This document shows positions 1 to 8,165 of a stretch of 25,127 nucleotides of DNA, piece by piece. Position 1 is the first letter of the stretch; each line of letters opens with the position of its first letter. Origin of the DNA: PSRI01 sp041484195 (GTDB taxonomy: Bacteria; Bacteroidota; Bacteroidia; Chitinophagales; Chitinophagaceae); assembly GCA_041484195.1 (NCBI GenBank), contig JBGPHC010000045.1:1-25127 (forward strand), written 5' to 3'. The notes beneath the pieces are model-generated. The model had not been told where the DNA came from. It saw only the letters and a list, made by a program, of their open reading frames with translations, and did no database searches. Made by a program: the position numbers and the translations under genes.

Positions 1-123
1 ATATTGCAGATATTGAATGTATCGCTATTAGACAAAACGCTAATGAGTCAACTATTCGAAAATTGTTTATCCCAAGATATCAAAGAGCAAAATGTTATTC
101 AATTGAAAATCAACTTAATTTAA
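1..123 (+). pseudogene. C-terminal end of an IS4-like transposase (cut by window edge)
   Basis: Frame 1 is open from the first base to a TAA at 121-123 and encodes 40 residues containing ILQILNVSLLDKT and ending in KINLI. This resembles the C-terminal tail I know from Bacteroidota IS4-family DDE transposases, where an 'LQIL.V.L.(E/D)KT' segment lies about 30 residues before the stop and the protein ends in a short Leu/Asn-rich stretch. The catalytic domain would lie outside the window, so whether the transposase is intact cannot be told. The stretch is more AT-rich than the gene after it. It sits in the same frame as the downstream DUF2723 remnant, separated only by the TAA and five codons. 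Family assignment rests on a short tail remembered from the family, so it is moderate. Confidence 0.55.
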
Positions 124-135
124 CCGGACACTAAT
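1..135 (+). mobile_element. Probable right end of an insertion sequence
   Basis: The transposase tail stops at 123, and sequence coding for DUF2723 starts no later than about 139. The IS terminus must therefore lie within about 15 bases after the stop (CCGGACACTAATGATT). IS4-like elements usually end shortly after the transposase stop. The matching left end, inverted repeat and target duplication are outside the window, so the exact boundary is approximate. Confidence 0.45.
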
Positions 136-138
136 GAT

Positions 139-2652
139 TTGATGGGACTTTCCATTGGTGTGCACCTGCTAAACCTGCTGACCATACCTGCTATCGTAAT
201 GATATTCTATTTCAGGCGCTATAAGGCCACTGTCTGGGGAACCATATTGGCATTTTTGATTGGTTGCTGCATTACTGGATTTGTACAGAAGTTCATCATT
301 CAATATACAGTCAAGGGCGCGGGCTGGTTTGATATCTATGGTGTAAATGAATTAGGCTTGCCTTTCTTCGCCGGTTTTACCATATTTTTCTTATTGCTCT
401 CGGCCGGAATAGTATGGGCCTTTCGGTATGCCAGGCGGAAAAAATATTATTACCTGGGCCTGGGTCTCTGGTGCAGCGTGTTCATGCTGATCGGATATTC
501 AACTTATTTGACTACTATGATCCGTTCGAATGCGGATCCCGCCGTGGATATGTACAATGTGGATAATCCGGTTAATCTTTCCAGTTACCTAGGGCGCGAA
601 TACTATGGCGACTGGCCCATTCTGTACGGACCAGATTTCACGGACCACGCTCCTTATAAGGACGGAGGAGAACGCTATGTGAAAGGAAAGGACCAGTATG
701 AAGCTGGCGGCAGAATCATCAGGATGGACTGGGGGAATGCTCCTTCTGCCCATTTATTTCCGCGGATGTGGGATAGCGACACTGATCGGCAGCAATTGGA
801 TTGTTATCGCCAATTCACTGGTCTGGATCAGGGTGAATCACCCAGCATGGCCGACAATCTCAAATATTTTTCGAAATACCAGGCGGGCTGGATGTATATG
901 CGCTATTTCATGTGGAATTTTGCAGGAAGGCAAAACGATCTGCAAGGCTTTGGCAATGCCAGAGACAGCAATTGGATCAGCGGCATACCCGTGGTGGATA
1001 ATAAACTGTACGGCGATCAAAGCAAATTGCCCGACAGTGTGCATAAGCAGAATAAGGCCTATAATCGTTTATTCATGTTGCCCCTGCTATTGGGCTTGGG
1101 AGGATTGTTCTTTCAATTCCATCATGGGAGGAAAGATTTCCTGATAAATTTGCTTTTGTTTTTCTTCACCGGCCTGGCGATCGTCATGTATCTGAATCAG
1201 GCAGGCTTCCAGCCCAGGGAACGCGATTATGCATATGTCGGATCCTTTTATGTTTTTGCCATCTGGATCGGACTTGGATCACTGTGGGTAAGCGAAAAAT
1301 TAGGGCGATGGATGAAAAGCCCGCTAGCTCATGTGACTGGCGCGGCAATATGCCTGGCTGCCGTGCCGATGCTCATGGCCTGGCAGGAATGGGATGATCA
1401 TGACCGCAGCCAGAAGACACTTGCCAGAGACATGGCCAAAGATTATCTTGAAAGTTGTCCGCCCAATGCAATCCTGTTTTCTTTTGAGGACAATGATACT
1501 TACCCGCTCTGGTATGCCCAGGAAGTGGAAGGGATCAGGCCTGATGTTCGGGTAGTGATCAATACCTTATCGGGTACGGATTGGTTCATGGACCAGTTAC
1601 GATATAAGGTCAATAATAGCGCTCCTTTTGATATCTTATTCACTTCCAAACAAACTATGGGTGATAAACTAAATGTAGTCTATTATGCAGACCTGCCAGG
1701 ATTCAGCAAAGACCAATACTACGATTTGCATGATGTGCTGAAGGACGTAACAGGCAGCGATGATCCCAGGTTCATCCGCCAGGCCGAAGACGGAGAAATC
1801 TATCATTTGTTTCCCACCCGGAAATTCAAAGTGCCCATAGATCAAAATTTGGTCAGGACCAATGGAACAGTGAATGCAAAGGACCCGGTGGTGAATGAAT
1901 TGCATTTGGATTTGCCGGGGAACAATTACCTCCTAAAGAATGACTTGTCTATTTTGGCAATCCTGGCTACCAATCAATGGAAAAGGCCTATCTGTTTTAC
2001 TTCTGTACAGTCTCTGACCAACCTGGGTTTGGAAAAATATACCCGGCTTGACGGCATGGCTTACCGCCTCGTTCCCGTTGAAAACGGTCAGGTGAACAAT
2101 GAAACAGCCTACAACAATATCATGAAAAAATTTGCCTATGGCAATGCAGATAAGCGGGGAGTCTATTTTGATGAAGAGAACCGGCGCCGCTTAAACAACA
2201 TCAAACTCGCGCACGCACAGGTGGCATTGAGTCTGGCCCGGGAAGGGAAGCAGGTTCAGGCAAGAGAAGTGCTGAACCAATTTGACCAGCTCGTGAATTC
2301 ATCTAATTTCCCCTATGGCATGACTTTCAACCAGGGCAACCGGCACAATGCCATTTCCATACAGTTCCTTCAGGCCTGTTATGCCTCTGGAGATATGAAT
2401 CTGGCAAGGAAGGTGGCGGGGTCCGTCAGAAAGGATTTGGAGCAGCAGATGCGGTATTATCAGTCGCTGGGCGACGGAAATTATGATCCTGAATCCCTGG
2501 CTGCTAACGCCTACCAATACCTGCAAGGGAAAGGAGGCGATTTGTCAGACCGGCAACTCGAGTTCGCGTATGATATTCTTTCTTCATACCAGCTACTGAA
2601 GCAGGTGGACGAATGGGGAAAGCAATTTCAACAGAAACAATCATCTTTGTAA
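139..2652 (+). pseudogene. DUF2723 (GT117-type) membrane protein, N-terminus missing
   Basis: The 837 codons match the middle and C-terminal part of DUF2723 proteins, which NCBI calls glycosyltransferase family 117 and which are related to animal TMEM260 protein O-mannosyltransferases. Visible family features are hydrophobic helices at about residues 2-24, 33-55, 75-95, 104-125 and several at 310-420, the stretch NVDNPVNLSSYLGREYYGDWP, the motif PRERDYAYVGSFY, and a long soluble C-terminal region from about 440 that starts with NAILFSFEDNDTYPLWY. Full-length members run to roughly 1,000-1,100 residues. Here the reading begins at LMGLSIGVHLLNLL, which in intact proteins is an internal membrane helix, so the first several helices are absent. 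In GT-C enzymes the catalytic acidic residues lie in the first extracytoplasmic loop, so the remnant is probably inactive (inference). The in-frame TTG at 139 and ATG at 142 are not natural starts. The rest of the frame is undamaged, which suggests a recent disruption. Confidence 0.8.
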
Positions 2653-2977
2653 TTAGAAGGGAATAATTTACCCGTTCTATTACAGAATAGGGAAATTTTT
2701 TCCAACAGGTGGAAGTATCCAAATAATAACAATTTGTTATTGATTTGTTTTTCAATGGATTAATCTTTTGGCACTTCCATTGCTCATACTAAACTGGTTT
2801 TTCATAGGATATTGGATTTAAAACGGGGCGTGATTTCCATCACGCCTCCTTATTTTCTTTCACTTCCCAATTTTTCCGTCACTCAGGGATAGCATCTGAC
2901 TATAAAATCCGCTATTATTTGGTCTTCTCCCGGATTTCTAACTGAGTATCTTTACTCCTGTTCCAAAACATTTAGCC
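2653..2977. other. Intergenic region, 325 bases
   Basis: No convincing gene is seen on either strand. It contains a rho-independent terminator at 2825-2860. Near its right end TATCTTTA (2947-2954) differs by one base from the Bacteroidota -7 consensus TAnnTTTG and lies 23 bases before the next start codon. No correctly spaced -33 element was found, so this is only a weak promoter candidate. Confidence 0.4.
2825..2860 (+). terminator. Rho-independent terminator after the DUF2723 gene
   Basis: GGGGCGTGA (2825-2833) pairs with TCACGCCTC (2840-2848), nine pairs including one G-T, around a six-base loop. A pyrimidine- and T-rich tail follows. It lies about 170 bases after the DUF2723 stop and before the promoter region of the amidohydrolase. 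Confidence 0.65.
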
Positions 2978-4327
2978 ATGAAATCTTCAAGATTAGTTTT
3001 CATAGCATCCTGCTGGGTGCTGCTGATTGCTCAGATGGTCTATGCACAAAACAACAGCGCATACATCCTGAGAAACGTTACTGTGATCGATGGTATGGGC
3101 CAGGCACCACGAGAGCATGTGGATATGCTGATAAAGGGGCCCAGTATCTCAGAAATCAAATCGGGCATTCATCGCGCCGGTGCAATCGTATTAAACATGC
3201 AGGGCAAGACCATTATTCCCTCCATCATAAGTGTGCATAATCACCTGGGATTGTTGAAGGGCAATTCTGCAAATGCCGCCAATTATACACGTGAGAATAT
3301 ATTGCGCCAATTGGCGAAATACCAGGATTATGGAGTGAATTCTGTCATCAGTATGGGTACCGACAGGGACCTGCTTTTCAAAGGCCTCAGAGATTCCCTG
3401 CTGGCCGGTAAACTGCCGGGGACTACTGTCTATTCGGCGGGATTTGGATTTGGTGTTCCCAATGGTGGACCTCCATCAGATCTCGATCAGGTATTACGGC
3501 CTGGCACAGCCGAAGAGGCTAGGAAGGACATTGAAAAACTGATCCCCCTCAGGCCCGATGTCATCAAAATGTGGGTTGATGATTTTGGAGGAAGATTCCC
3601 TAAAATGTCTCCTGAAATAACGGGAGCCATCATACAGGCAGCTCATGCTCGGGGTTGGCGCGTGGCTGCCCATGTTTATTATTTGCAGGATGCCCGCAGG
3701 CTGGTGGCGCAGGGACTGGATATAATTGCTCACAGTATCCGCGATTCGGTGATCGATGATGCCCTGCTCGCCGAAATGAAGCGGAAGGGAGTTGCATATA
3801 TTCCAACCTTGTCGCTTGATGAATATGCTTATATCTATGCAAACAGTCCGGAATGGATGAAAGATGAATTTTTCAAAGCTTCGCTGGAACCCGGAGTTTA
3901 TGAAATGATATCCAGCAAGGAATATCAGGACAATCTCAGGAATTCCCCTGCATACAATAAGAATAAGGCGGCATTTGAAACGGCCCTGAAGAATCTCAGG
4001 AAGATTTATGAAGCGGGAGTAATGGTAGCTCTGGGAACAGATTCCGGGGCCAGTCCGGTGCGGACTCAGGGTTTTTCTGAACACCTGGAAATGGAATTGA
4101 TGACGATGGCAGGGCTCACACCCATTCAGGCAATTGAAGTGGCTACCCGGAATGGAGCAAGACTCCTGAAGATCGATCAACGGCAAGGGACACTCGAAGT
4201 AGGCAAGAGGGCGGATTTTATAGTGCTGGACGGCAATCCGCTTATTGATATCAGAAATACCCGCAAGATTTTTGCAGTATGGAAAAATGGGAAGATGGTA
4301 AGTAAGGGACCACTGGGCAGAAATTAA
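2978..4327 (+). CDS. Secreted amidohydrolase (imidazolonepropionase/prolidase-like)
   Basis: 449 residues. Residues 1-23 form a Sec signal peptide (MKSSR, hydrophobic core, cleavage after VYA), placing the enzyme in the periplasm or at the surface. The body has the layout of metal-dependent amidohydrolases: a small beta domain (about 28-80) with VTVIDG, then a TIM barrel with H87-N88-H89, K197 in VIKMW (candidate carbamylated lysine), H232 in AAHVYY, H252 in IAHS and D355 in GTDSGA, and a C-terminal return to the beta domain with the typical GTLEVGKRADFIVLDGNP. These are all expected ligands of a binuclear site. The family usually has D-x-H-x-H at strand 1; here the first position is Ser85, a mild deviation. 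The substrate cannot be told; relatives hydrolyse peptides, imidazolones or lactams. The gene stands alone on the + strand and converges with an MBL hydrolase gene. Confidence 0.85.
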   Translation: MKSSRLVFIASCWVLLIAQMVYAQNNSAYILRNVTVIDGMGQAPREHVDMLIKGPSISEIKSGIHRAGAIVLNMQGKTIIPSIISVHNHLGLLKGNSANAANYTRENILRQLAKYQDYGVNSVISMGTDRDLLFKGLRDSLLAGKLPGTTVYSAGFGFGVPNGGPPSDLDQVLRPGTAEEARKDIEKLIPLRPDVIKMWVDDFGGRFPKMSPEITGAIIQAAHARGWRVAAHVYYLQDARRLVAQGLDIIAHSIRDSVIDDALLAEMKRKGVAYIPTLSLDEYAYIYANSPEWMKDEFFKASLEPGVYEMISSKEYQDNLRNSPAYNKNKAAFETALKNLRKIYEAGVMVALGTDSGASPVRTQGFSEHLEMELMTMAGLTPIQAIEVATRNGARLLKIDQRQGTLEVGKRADFIVLDGNPLIDIRNTRKIFAVWKNGKMVSKGPLGRN

Positions 4328-4465
4328 ACAGTTAACTCATAATGTTTTTTGCCAGAGAGGAATTAACACTTTGCATTCCCGACTGGAATTAATACCCCGG
4401 GAATTCAAGAAACGCCTGGAATCGTTTGGTAGATTTGCCAGCATGAGTCTTCATTCTATCCTTGA

Positions 4466-5494
4466 TTAAATATCGAGCCACCAATTCTTTTCTGGATAGA
4501 TCTCACCCGGAATCACCGGCTCGCCAATCAACGGAGTGGTTACCCGAACGCCGAGTTCATTTGCTTTTGCAATCAGCCGTCTTATGGGCTCGTCCCAGGG
4601 ATGCAGGGCCAGAGAAAATTTCCCCCAATGCACTGGAAGCAGGAGTTTTGATTTCAAATCAATGGAAGCCTGCGCCGTCTCCTCCGGCATCATATGAATA
4701 TGGGCCCAGGCAGGATTGTATTGTCCGCATTCCAGCATGGCAATATCCATGGGGCCAAATTTATCACCGATAGTTTTGAAATGCTCATCATATCCGCTGT
4801 CGCCGCCAATAAAAATGCAAGACTCATTTGTTCTCAGAACAAATGCAGACCATAGAGTTTTTCCACGCCTAAGGCTTCTCCCCGAAAAATGCCTGGCAGG
4901 CAGGGCTGTCAGTTCCATATCACCCAATTGCCGTTTCTCCCACCAATCGAATTCCAGGATTTTATTTTCATTCCATCCCCAATAGGCAAAATGTGAACCC
5001 ACGCCGAGGGATGTGCAGACCATCTTTATTTTGGGTTGCAACCTCATGATGGTCTTATAATCGAGGTGGTCATAGTGGTCATGTGTCTGAATGAGGAGGT
5101 CAATCTCAGGCATATCTTCCTCAGTGTACAGATTGGTTCCCGGAAAAGCCTTAATTGAAAAAGAGAACGGGGAGGCATTTCCGGAGAAAACAGGGTCCAC
5201 AAGAATATTTTTACCGTTGATCTGAATGAGGTAGGAGGAATGACCGAACCAGGTGATCATTGGTTTTTCCGCGCGCGATGCTTTGAGATTGGTTTTTAGA
5301 GAAGGCAGTGGTCTTGGGGGAATGGCGTCTTTTGGCTTATGAATGAAATCGCGCATGATTTTCAAATGAGAGGCGTTTTCAACTATGACCGGCGTTGGAG
5401 AAAGATTCTGGAACGAGCCATCCTTATAATTAGGGCTCAGAATAATTTGTTGAAGTCTGCTGCCCGAGGGGTTCTTGCCGAATATTTTTGACAT
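4466..5494 (-). CDS. MBL-fold metallo-hydrolase (NAPE-PLD/UlaG-like)
   Basis: 342 residues without a signal peptide. The metallo-beta-lactamase fold (Lactamase_B_2 type) is shown by H138-x-H140-x-D142-H143 (THDHYDHLDY), H202 in PARHFSGR, D232 in IGGDSGYD and H289 in LLPVHWGKF, the full ligand set of a dinuclear metal centre. The segment ITWFGHSSYLIQINGKNILVDP at about 80-101 is the usual first strand pair. Members include NAPE-hydrolysing phospholipase D-like enzymes and L-ascorbate-6-phosphate lactonase relatives. Residues 1-60 are an N-terminal extension that mentions no known motif but resembles the one in NAPE-PLD-like bacterial proteins. The substrate is not predictable. It ends 138 bases from the convergent amidohydrolase gene and starts 90 bases after the end of the fur-like gene, with no clear promoter in that gap. 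Confidence 0.85.
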   Translation of the reverse strand: MSKIFGKNPSGSRLQQIILSPNYKDGSFQNLSPTPVIVENASHLKIMRDFIHKPKDAIPPRPLPSLKTNLKASRAEKPMITWFGHSSYLIQINGKNILVDPVFSGNASPFSFSIKAFPGTNLYTEEDMPEIDLLIQTHDHYDHLDYKTIMRLQPKIKMVCTSLGVGSHFAYWGWNENKILEFDWWEKRQLGDMELTALPARHFSGRSLRRGKTLWSAFVLRTNESCIFIGGDSGYDEHFKTIGDKFGPMDIAMLECGQYNPAWAHIHMMPEETAQASIDLKSKLLLPVHWGKFSLALHPWDEPIRRLIAKANELGVRVTTPLIGEPVIPGEIYPEKNWWLDI

Positions 5495-5584
5495 AGCTAA
5501 AAGTGAAGAATCATTTTAATTCGTGCTGAAGACTTACTATGGGGTATATCAATAGATTTTCGGTCAGGAAGCCGGGACTGAAAA

Positions 5585-6028
5585 TCAGCTACATTCTTTA
5601 CAGGTTCCGCTCACTACAACTTCTACCTGTTGCGGTTTAAATCCTTTGGGAAGTTTAACAGCAGGCACATGCACTTCCTCAAGACAAACCGTAGTGCCAC
5701 ATTTTTTACATACAAAGTGAACATGGTCATCGTGATGGTGTCCCTGTTCGCATTCATCCCTGCATAAAGCATATTTGATGGAATTATCCGCTGTGGGAAT
5801 GGTATGGATGATGCCCTTGTCCATGAAGATCTGCAGGGTTCTGTAAACAGTCACCCGGTCGAATTTTACCTGTGTCCTGGCTTCAATATCGTGATGCGCC
5901 AAAGCATTGTCGCTTTCCAGGAATAGCCTGAGAATACTTTTCCTTCCATCAGTGATACTCAACTGATTCTTGCGTAATATGTTAAGGATTTGATCTTCCA
6001 TAATAATGAAATTTGAGTGAAACCCCAT
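5585..6028 (-). CDS. Fur-family metal-dependent transcriptional repressor
   Basis: 147 residues with the Fur layout. A winged helix lies at about 20-80, with the recognition-helix stretch FDRVTVYRTLQIF. A His-rich hinge and metal site (GHHHDDHVHFVCKKC) follows, and a dimerisation domain carries paired cysteines C107/C110 and C143/C146, the structural zinc site. The gene starts three bases after the stop of the Sco-like gene, so the two are probably co-transcribed and translationally coupled. ATG at 6028 is preferred over the internal ATG ten codons in because AAAAGGA lies about six bases before it. Whether it senses iron, zinc or another metal cannot be told from sequence. Divergent linkage to a MerC-domain gene and a Fur-box-like palindrome argue that it controls this cluster. 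Confidence 0.9.
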   Translation of the reverse strand: MGFHSNFIIMEDQILNILRKNQLSITDGRKSILRLFLESDNALAHHDIEARTQVKFDRVTVYRTLQIFMDKGIIHTIPTADNSIKYALCRDECEQGHHHDDHVHFVCKKCGTTVCLEEVHVPAVKLPKGFKPQQVEVVVSGTCKECS

Positions 6029-6031
6029 TAA

Positions 6032-6637
6032 CTAATCCTTTTCCAAATCAACAATATCATTGAACAATTTTTGTATCTCGTCGTCTTTCAGTCCGTCATA
6101 GATGCCTCTTACGCGGCCATTTTTATCAACGAGGGCAAAGAATTGAGTGTGTAAGAATTGCTCGCTAATATTGAGACTGCTATTTTGAGGATCGTCCAAT
6201 ATATAACTTTCTCTCGCGGCCTTATACAGATTCTCCTTGCTTCCCGTTAAAAACCACCAAAGTTTGATATCCGCGCCCAGGGAATCGGCATAGACCTTCA
6301 TCCTTCCAACGCTATCCGTTTCGGGGTCCACAGTATGGGAGAGTATCAGAAAATTATTTTCATTCTTAAACCTCTCCGCGACTTTTTTCATATTACGATT
6401 CAATTTCGGACAGATTCCATGGCATGTGGTGAAGAAAAATTCGGCCACATACACTTTGCCTGTCACATCTTTTTCGGTAATGGTTTGGTTATCCTGCCGC
6501 GAAAAACTAAAGGGCATCACATTATTCAGAATGGGCAGCTTTGATTTTGAAAGGTCAACTGTGCCATATAAAAAAATGTAGAATGCCGCAAATAATACCG
6601 TAAAAAAGCCAATATAGATCCAGGTTTTCTTTTTCAT
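6032..6637 (-). CDS. SCO1/SenC-family copper chaperone/thioredoxin-like protein
   Basis: 201 residues. A single N-terminal membrane anchor (about 7-26, after MKKKTW) leaves a thioredoxin-fold domain in the periplasm. The Sco signature is complete: C72-HGI-C76-P (CxxxCP) and H163 in FLHTQFF, the three copper ligands, followed by the usual VDKNGRVRGIYDGL. Sco proteins deliver copper to the CuA site of cytochrome c oxidase or act as periplasmic thiol-disulfide reductases. It is the first gene of a two-gene leftward unit with the Fur-family repressor. TACCTTTG on the minus strand at 6653-6660 fits its -7 promoter element, 15 bases before the ATG. The divergent MerC gene and the shared control region suggest regulation by metal. 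Confidence 0.9.
   Translation of the reverse strand: MKKKTWIYIGFFTVLFAAFYIFLYGTVDLSKSKLPILNNVMPFSFSRQDNQTITEKDVTGKVYVAEFFFTTCHGICPKLNRNMKKVAERFKNENNFLILSHTVDPETDSVGRMKVYADSLGADIKLWWFLTGSKENLYKAARESYILDDPQNSSLNISEQFLHTQFFALVDKNGRVRGIYDGLKDDEIQKLFNDIVDLEKD
6036..6042 (-). promoter_or_regulatory. Ribosome binding site deciding the fur-like start
   Basis: On the minus strand AAAAGGA precedes the ATG at 6028 by about seven bases and overlaps the end of the Sco-like gene. Purine-rich sites are rare in this window, so it supports the upstream ATG rather than the one ten codons later. Confidence 0.45.
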
Positions 6638-6652
6638 ATTCTGGGATTAGTA

Positions 6653-6660
6653 CAAAGGTA
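6653..6660 (-). promoter_or_regulatory. -7 promoter element of the Sco-fur unit
   Basis: On the minus strand TACCTTTG matches the Bacteroidota consensus TAnnTTTG exactly and lies 15 bases before the ATG of the Sco-like gene. No clear -33 TTG was found at the expected distance. A second minus-strand match, TATCTTTG (6739-6746), overlaps the edge of the Fur-box-like palindrome. Confidence 0.5.
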
Positions 6661-6723
6661 CGATGGCAGGGTATTGGTATTTCCCCGAATTCCACCCGGT
6701 TGTTTCAAAATAGATTCAAAACT

Positions 6724-6742
6724 TTTGCAACTAAGTTGCAAA
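6724..6742. promoter_or_regulatory. Fur-box-like 9-1-9 palindrome (operator)
   Basis: TTTGCAACT-A-AGTTGCAAA is a perfect inverted repeat of nine bases around one central base, the size and symmetry of binding sites for Fur-family repressors. It lies 37 bases before the MerC start, just upstream of that gene's -7 element, and about 87 bases before the divergent Sco start. A Fur-family gene is in the same cluster, so autoregulation plus control of merC is the natural reading (inference). Confidence 0.7.
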
Positions 6743-6749
6743 GATACAC

Positions 6750-6757
6750 TATATTTG
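6750..6757 (+). promoter_or_regulatory. -7 promoter element of the MerC-domain gene
   Basis: TATATTTG matches TAnnTTTG and lies 22 bases before the ATG at 6780. The candidate -33 TTG lies inside the palindrome at 6724-6742, so a bound repressor would block it. Confidence 0.55.
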
Positions 6758-6779
6758 CAGCTTAATTTCAGATAGGCCA

Positions 6780-7184
6780 ATGTTCAGGATCAATTATGAT
6801 GCACTCGGAATTGCCGCTTCGTTGGCATGTGCCATCCACTGTGCCATATTGCCATTGATTTTAACCAGCCTTCCTATATTCGGCATCAACATCATCAATA
6901 ACTATTTTTTTGAATATGGCATGATCTTCCTGGCATTCATGGTTGGGTCCTACGCCCTCATGCATGGCTACAAAAAGCATCATCATAAAAAAACCCCACT
7001 GGTCTTGTTCAGTGCGGGCATTATTTTATTATTCCTGAAAGAGGCATTTCACGATTATCATATTTGGTTACTCATACCTGCTGTGATACTGATAGTTTCT
7101 GCACACTCCCTCAATTTTGTCTATTGCCAAAAGGCTAAGCATTTTAATAATTCCAGCTGCGCGCATGAGGAATTAATCGGGTAA
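6780..7184 (+). CDS. MerC-domain integral membrane protein
   Basis: 134 residues with four hydrophobic helices (about 8-30, 42-62, 70-88 and 93-113), the size and topology of MerC-domain proteins. The first helix carries C17-AIH-C21 in LACAIHCAILPL, the cysteine pair expected for metal binding in MerC. A His-rich cytoplasmic-type loop (KKHHHKK, about 65-71) and a C-terminal tail with further Cys and His follow. MerC was named from mercury resistance operons, but there is no merA, merR or merP here. In Bacteroidota such proteins commonly sit beside Fur-type regulators, so transport or sensing of another metal is at least as likely. It is transcribed divergently from the Sco-fur unit, from a promoter overlapped by a Fur-box-like site. 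Confidence 0.8.
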   Translation: MFRINYDALGIAASLACAIHCAILPLILTSLPIFGINIINNYFFEYGMIFLAFMVGSYALMHGYKKHHHKKTPLVLFSAGIILLFLKEAFHDYHIWLLIPAVILIVSAHSLNFVYCQKAKHFNNSSCAHEELIG

Positions 7185-7243
7185 TTTTTCCTGCCATAGT
7201 TTTTTTTGGTAACTTCAGACTCCACAAATCAAAAAAGCCTTAT

Positions 7244-8110
7244 ATGACTTCCAGGAGAAATTTCATCCGGCAAAGCAGTTTGCTTACGGTCGCCGTAATC
7301 GCCGGCCCATCTTGGTTACCCGCATCCAGAAAAAAAATCGGGGTTCAATTATATACAGTCCGGGGCGATATGCAAAAAGACCCCAAAGGCACACTTTCAA
7401 AGGTTGCCGCAATGGGTTATAAAGAAGTGGAGACCTTTGGCTATAATGGGAAATATTGGGGACTGACCAGCACAGAACTGGCAGCCACTTTGAAATCACT
7501 TGGCCTCAGCTCTCCCAGCGGGCACTATTATGCAGCGGGCTCGTTTTACAAGGACAATTGGATGGATCAGTTTAAGAGCGCAATAGAAGACCTGAAGAAA
7601 GTAGGACAAGATTATTACGTGGTTCCCTGGATGGAAGAGACTTACAGAAAATCATTAGACACCTACAAAAAATTAGCGGACGATTTTAACAAGGCTGCTG
7701 AATATGCACGGAATTCCAAAGTCGAATTCGTTTACCATAATCATGATTTTGAATTCAAAGAAATCGATGGCCAGACGGGCTATGATATATTGTTGAAACA
7801 AACAGATCCCAAGCTGGTTAAATTTGAATCAGACCTCTATTGGATGTCTTATGCCGGCAAGGATCCCGTTCAGATCTTCACAGCAAATCCTGGCAGATTC
7901 CCATTGTGGCATTTGAAAGATATGGACAATACATCCAAGAAATCTTTCACTGAAGTGGGCAACGGTGTAATTGATTTCAAAAAAATATTTTCCTCGGCCA
8001 AAATGGCCGGCATGAAACATTTTTATGTAGAGCAGGATATTTGTCCCGGCCCACCCCTGGCAAGCATTGAAAAAAGCATTACATATATTAAGAATAACCT
8101 GGTAAAATAA
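7244..8110 (+). CDS. Tat-exported TIM-barrel protein (sugar phosphate isomerase/epimerase family)
   Basis: 288 residues. The N-terminus SRRNFIRQS followed by a hydrophobic stretch is a Tat signal, so the enzyme acts in the periplasm despite its family name. The xylose-isomerase-like TIM barrel starts at KIGVQLYTVRGDM (about 31). Candidate metal and catalytic residues are H165/H167 in YHNHDFEF, D197 in ESDLYW, H223 in WHLKDMD and E263 in FYVEQD. Proteins of this type occur beside Gfo/Idh/MocA and DUF1080 genes and have been linked to isomerisation, or elimination and hydration, of keto-sugars; the reaction here is unproven. It heads a two-gene unit with the next Gfo/Idh/MocA gene (55-base gap). 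The gene at 24021-24917 is a clear paralogue sharing QLY(T/S)VR, KDPKG, YHNH and VEQ, so the two flank the whole sugar locus. Confidence 0.85.
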   Translation: MTSRRNFIRQSSLLTVAVIAGPSWLPASRKKIGVQLYTVRGDMQKDPKGTLSKVAAMGYKEVETFGYNGKYWGLTSTELAATLKSLGLSSPSGHYYAAGSFYKDNWMDQFKSAIEDLKKVGQDYYVVPWMEETYRKSLDTYKKLADDFNKAAEYARNSKVEFVYHNHDFEFKEIDGQTGYDILLKQTDPKLVKFESDLYWMSYAGKDPVQIFTANPGRFPLWHLKDMDNTSKKSFTEVGNGVIDFKKIFSSAKMAGMKHFYVEQDICPGPPLASIEKSITYIKNNLVK

Positions 8111-8165
8111 TTCATCCCCTTCCCTGTTCACCAATTCGCGACAGAGGCAAAAAAAACGTATCATC

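Noticed and set aside
2504..2755. 83-codon minus-strand frame at the end of the DUF2723 gene
   Set aside because: Mostly antisense to coding sequence, with no recognisable features in the part that extends into the gap.
3494..4186. 230-codon open frame on the minus strand
   Set aside because: It lies wholly inside the amidohydrolase gene, whose full set of metal ligands shows the plus strand is the coding one. The product is compositionally odd (Cys/His-rich) and unlike any family.
6780..7184. A mercury resistance operon
   Set aside because: Only a MerC-domain protein is present; no merA, merR, merT or merP is seen nearby, and the neighbours are Sco and Fur-family genes.
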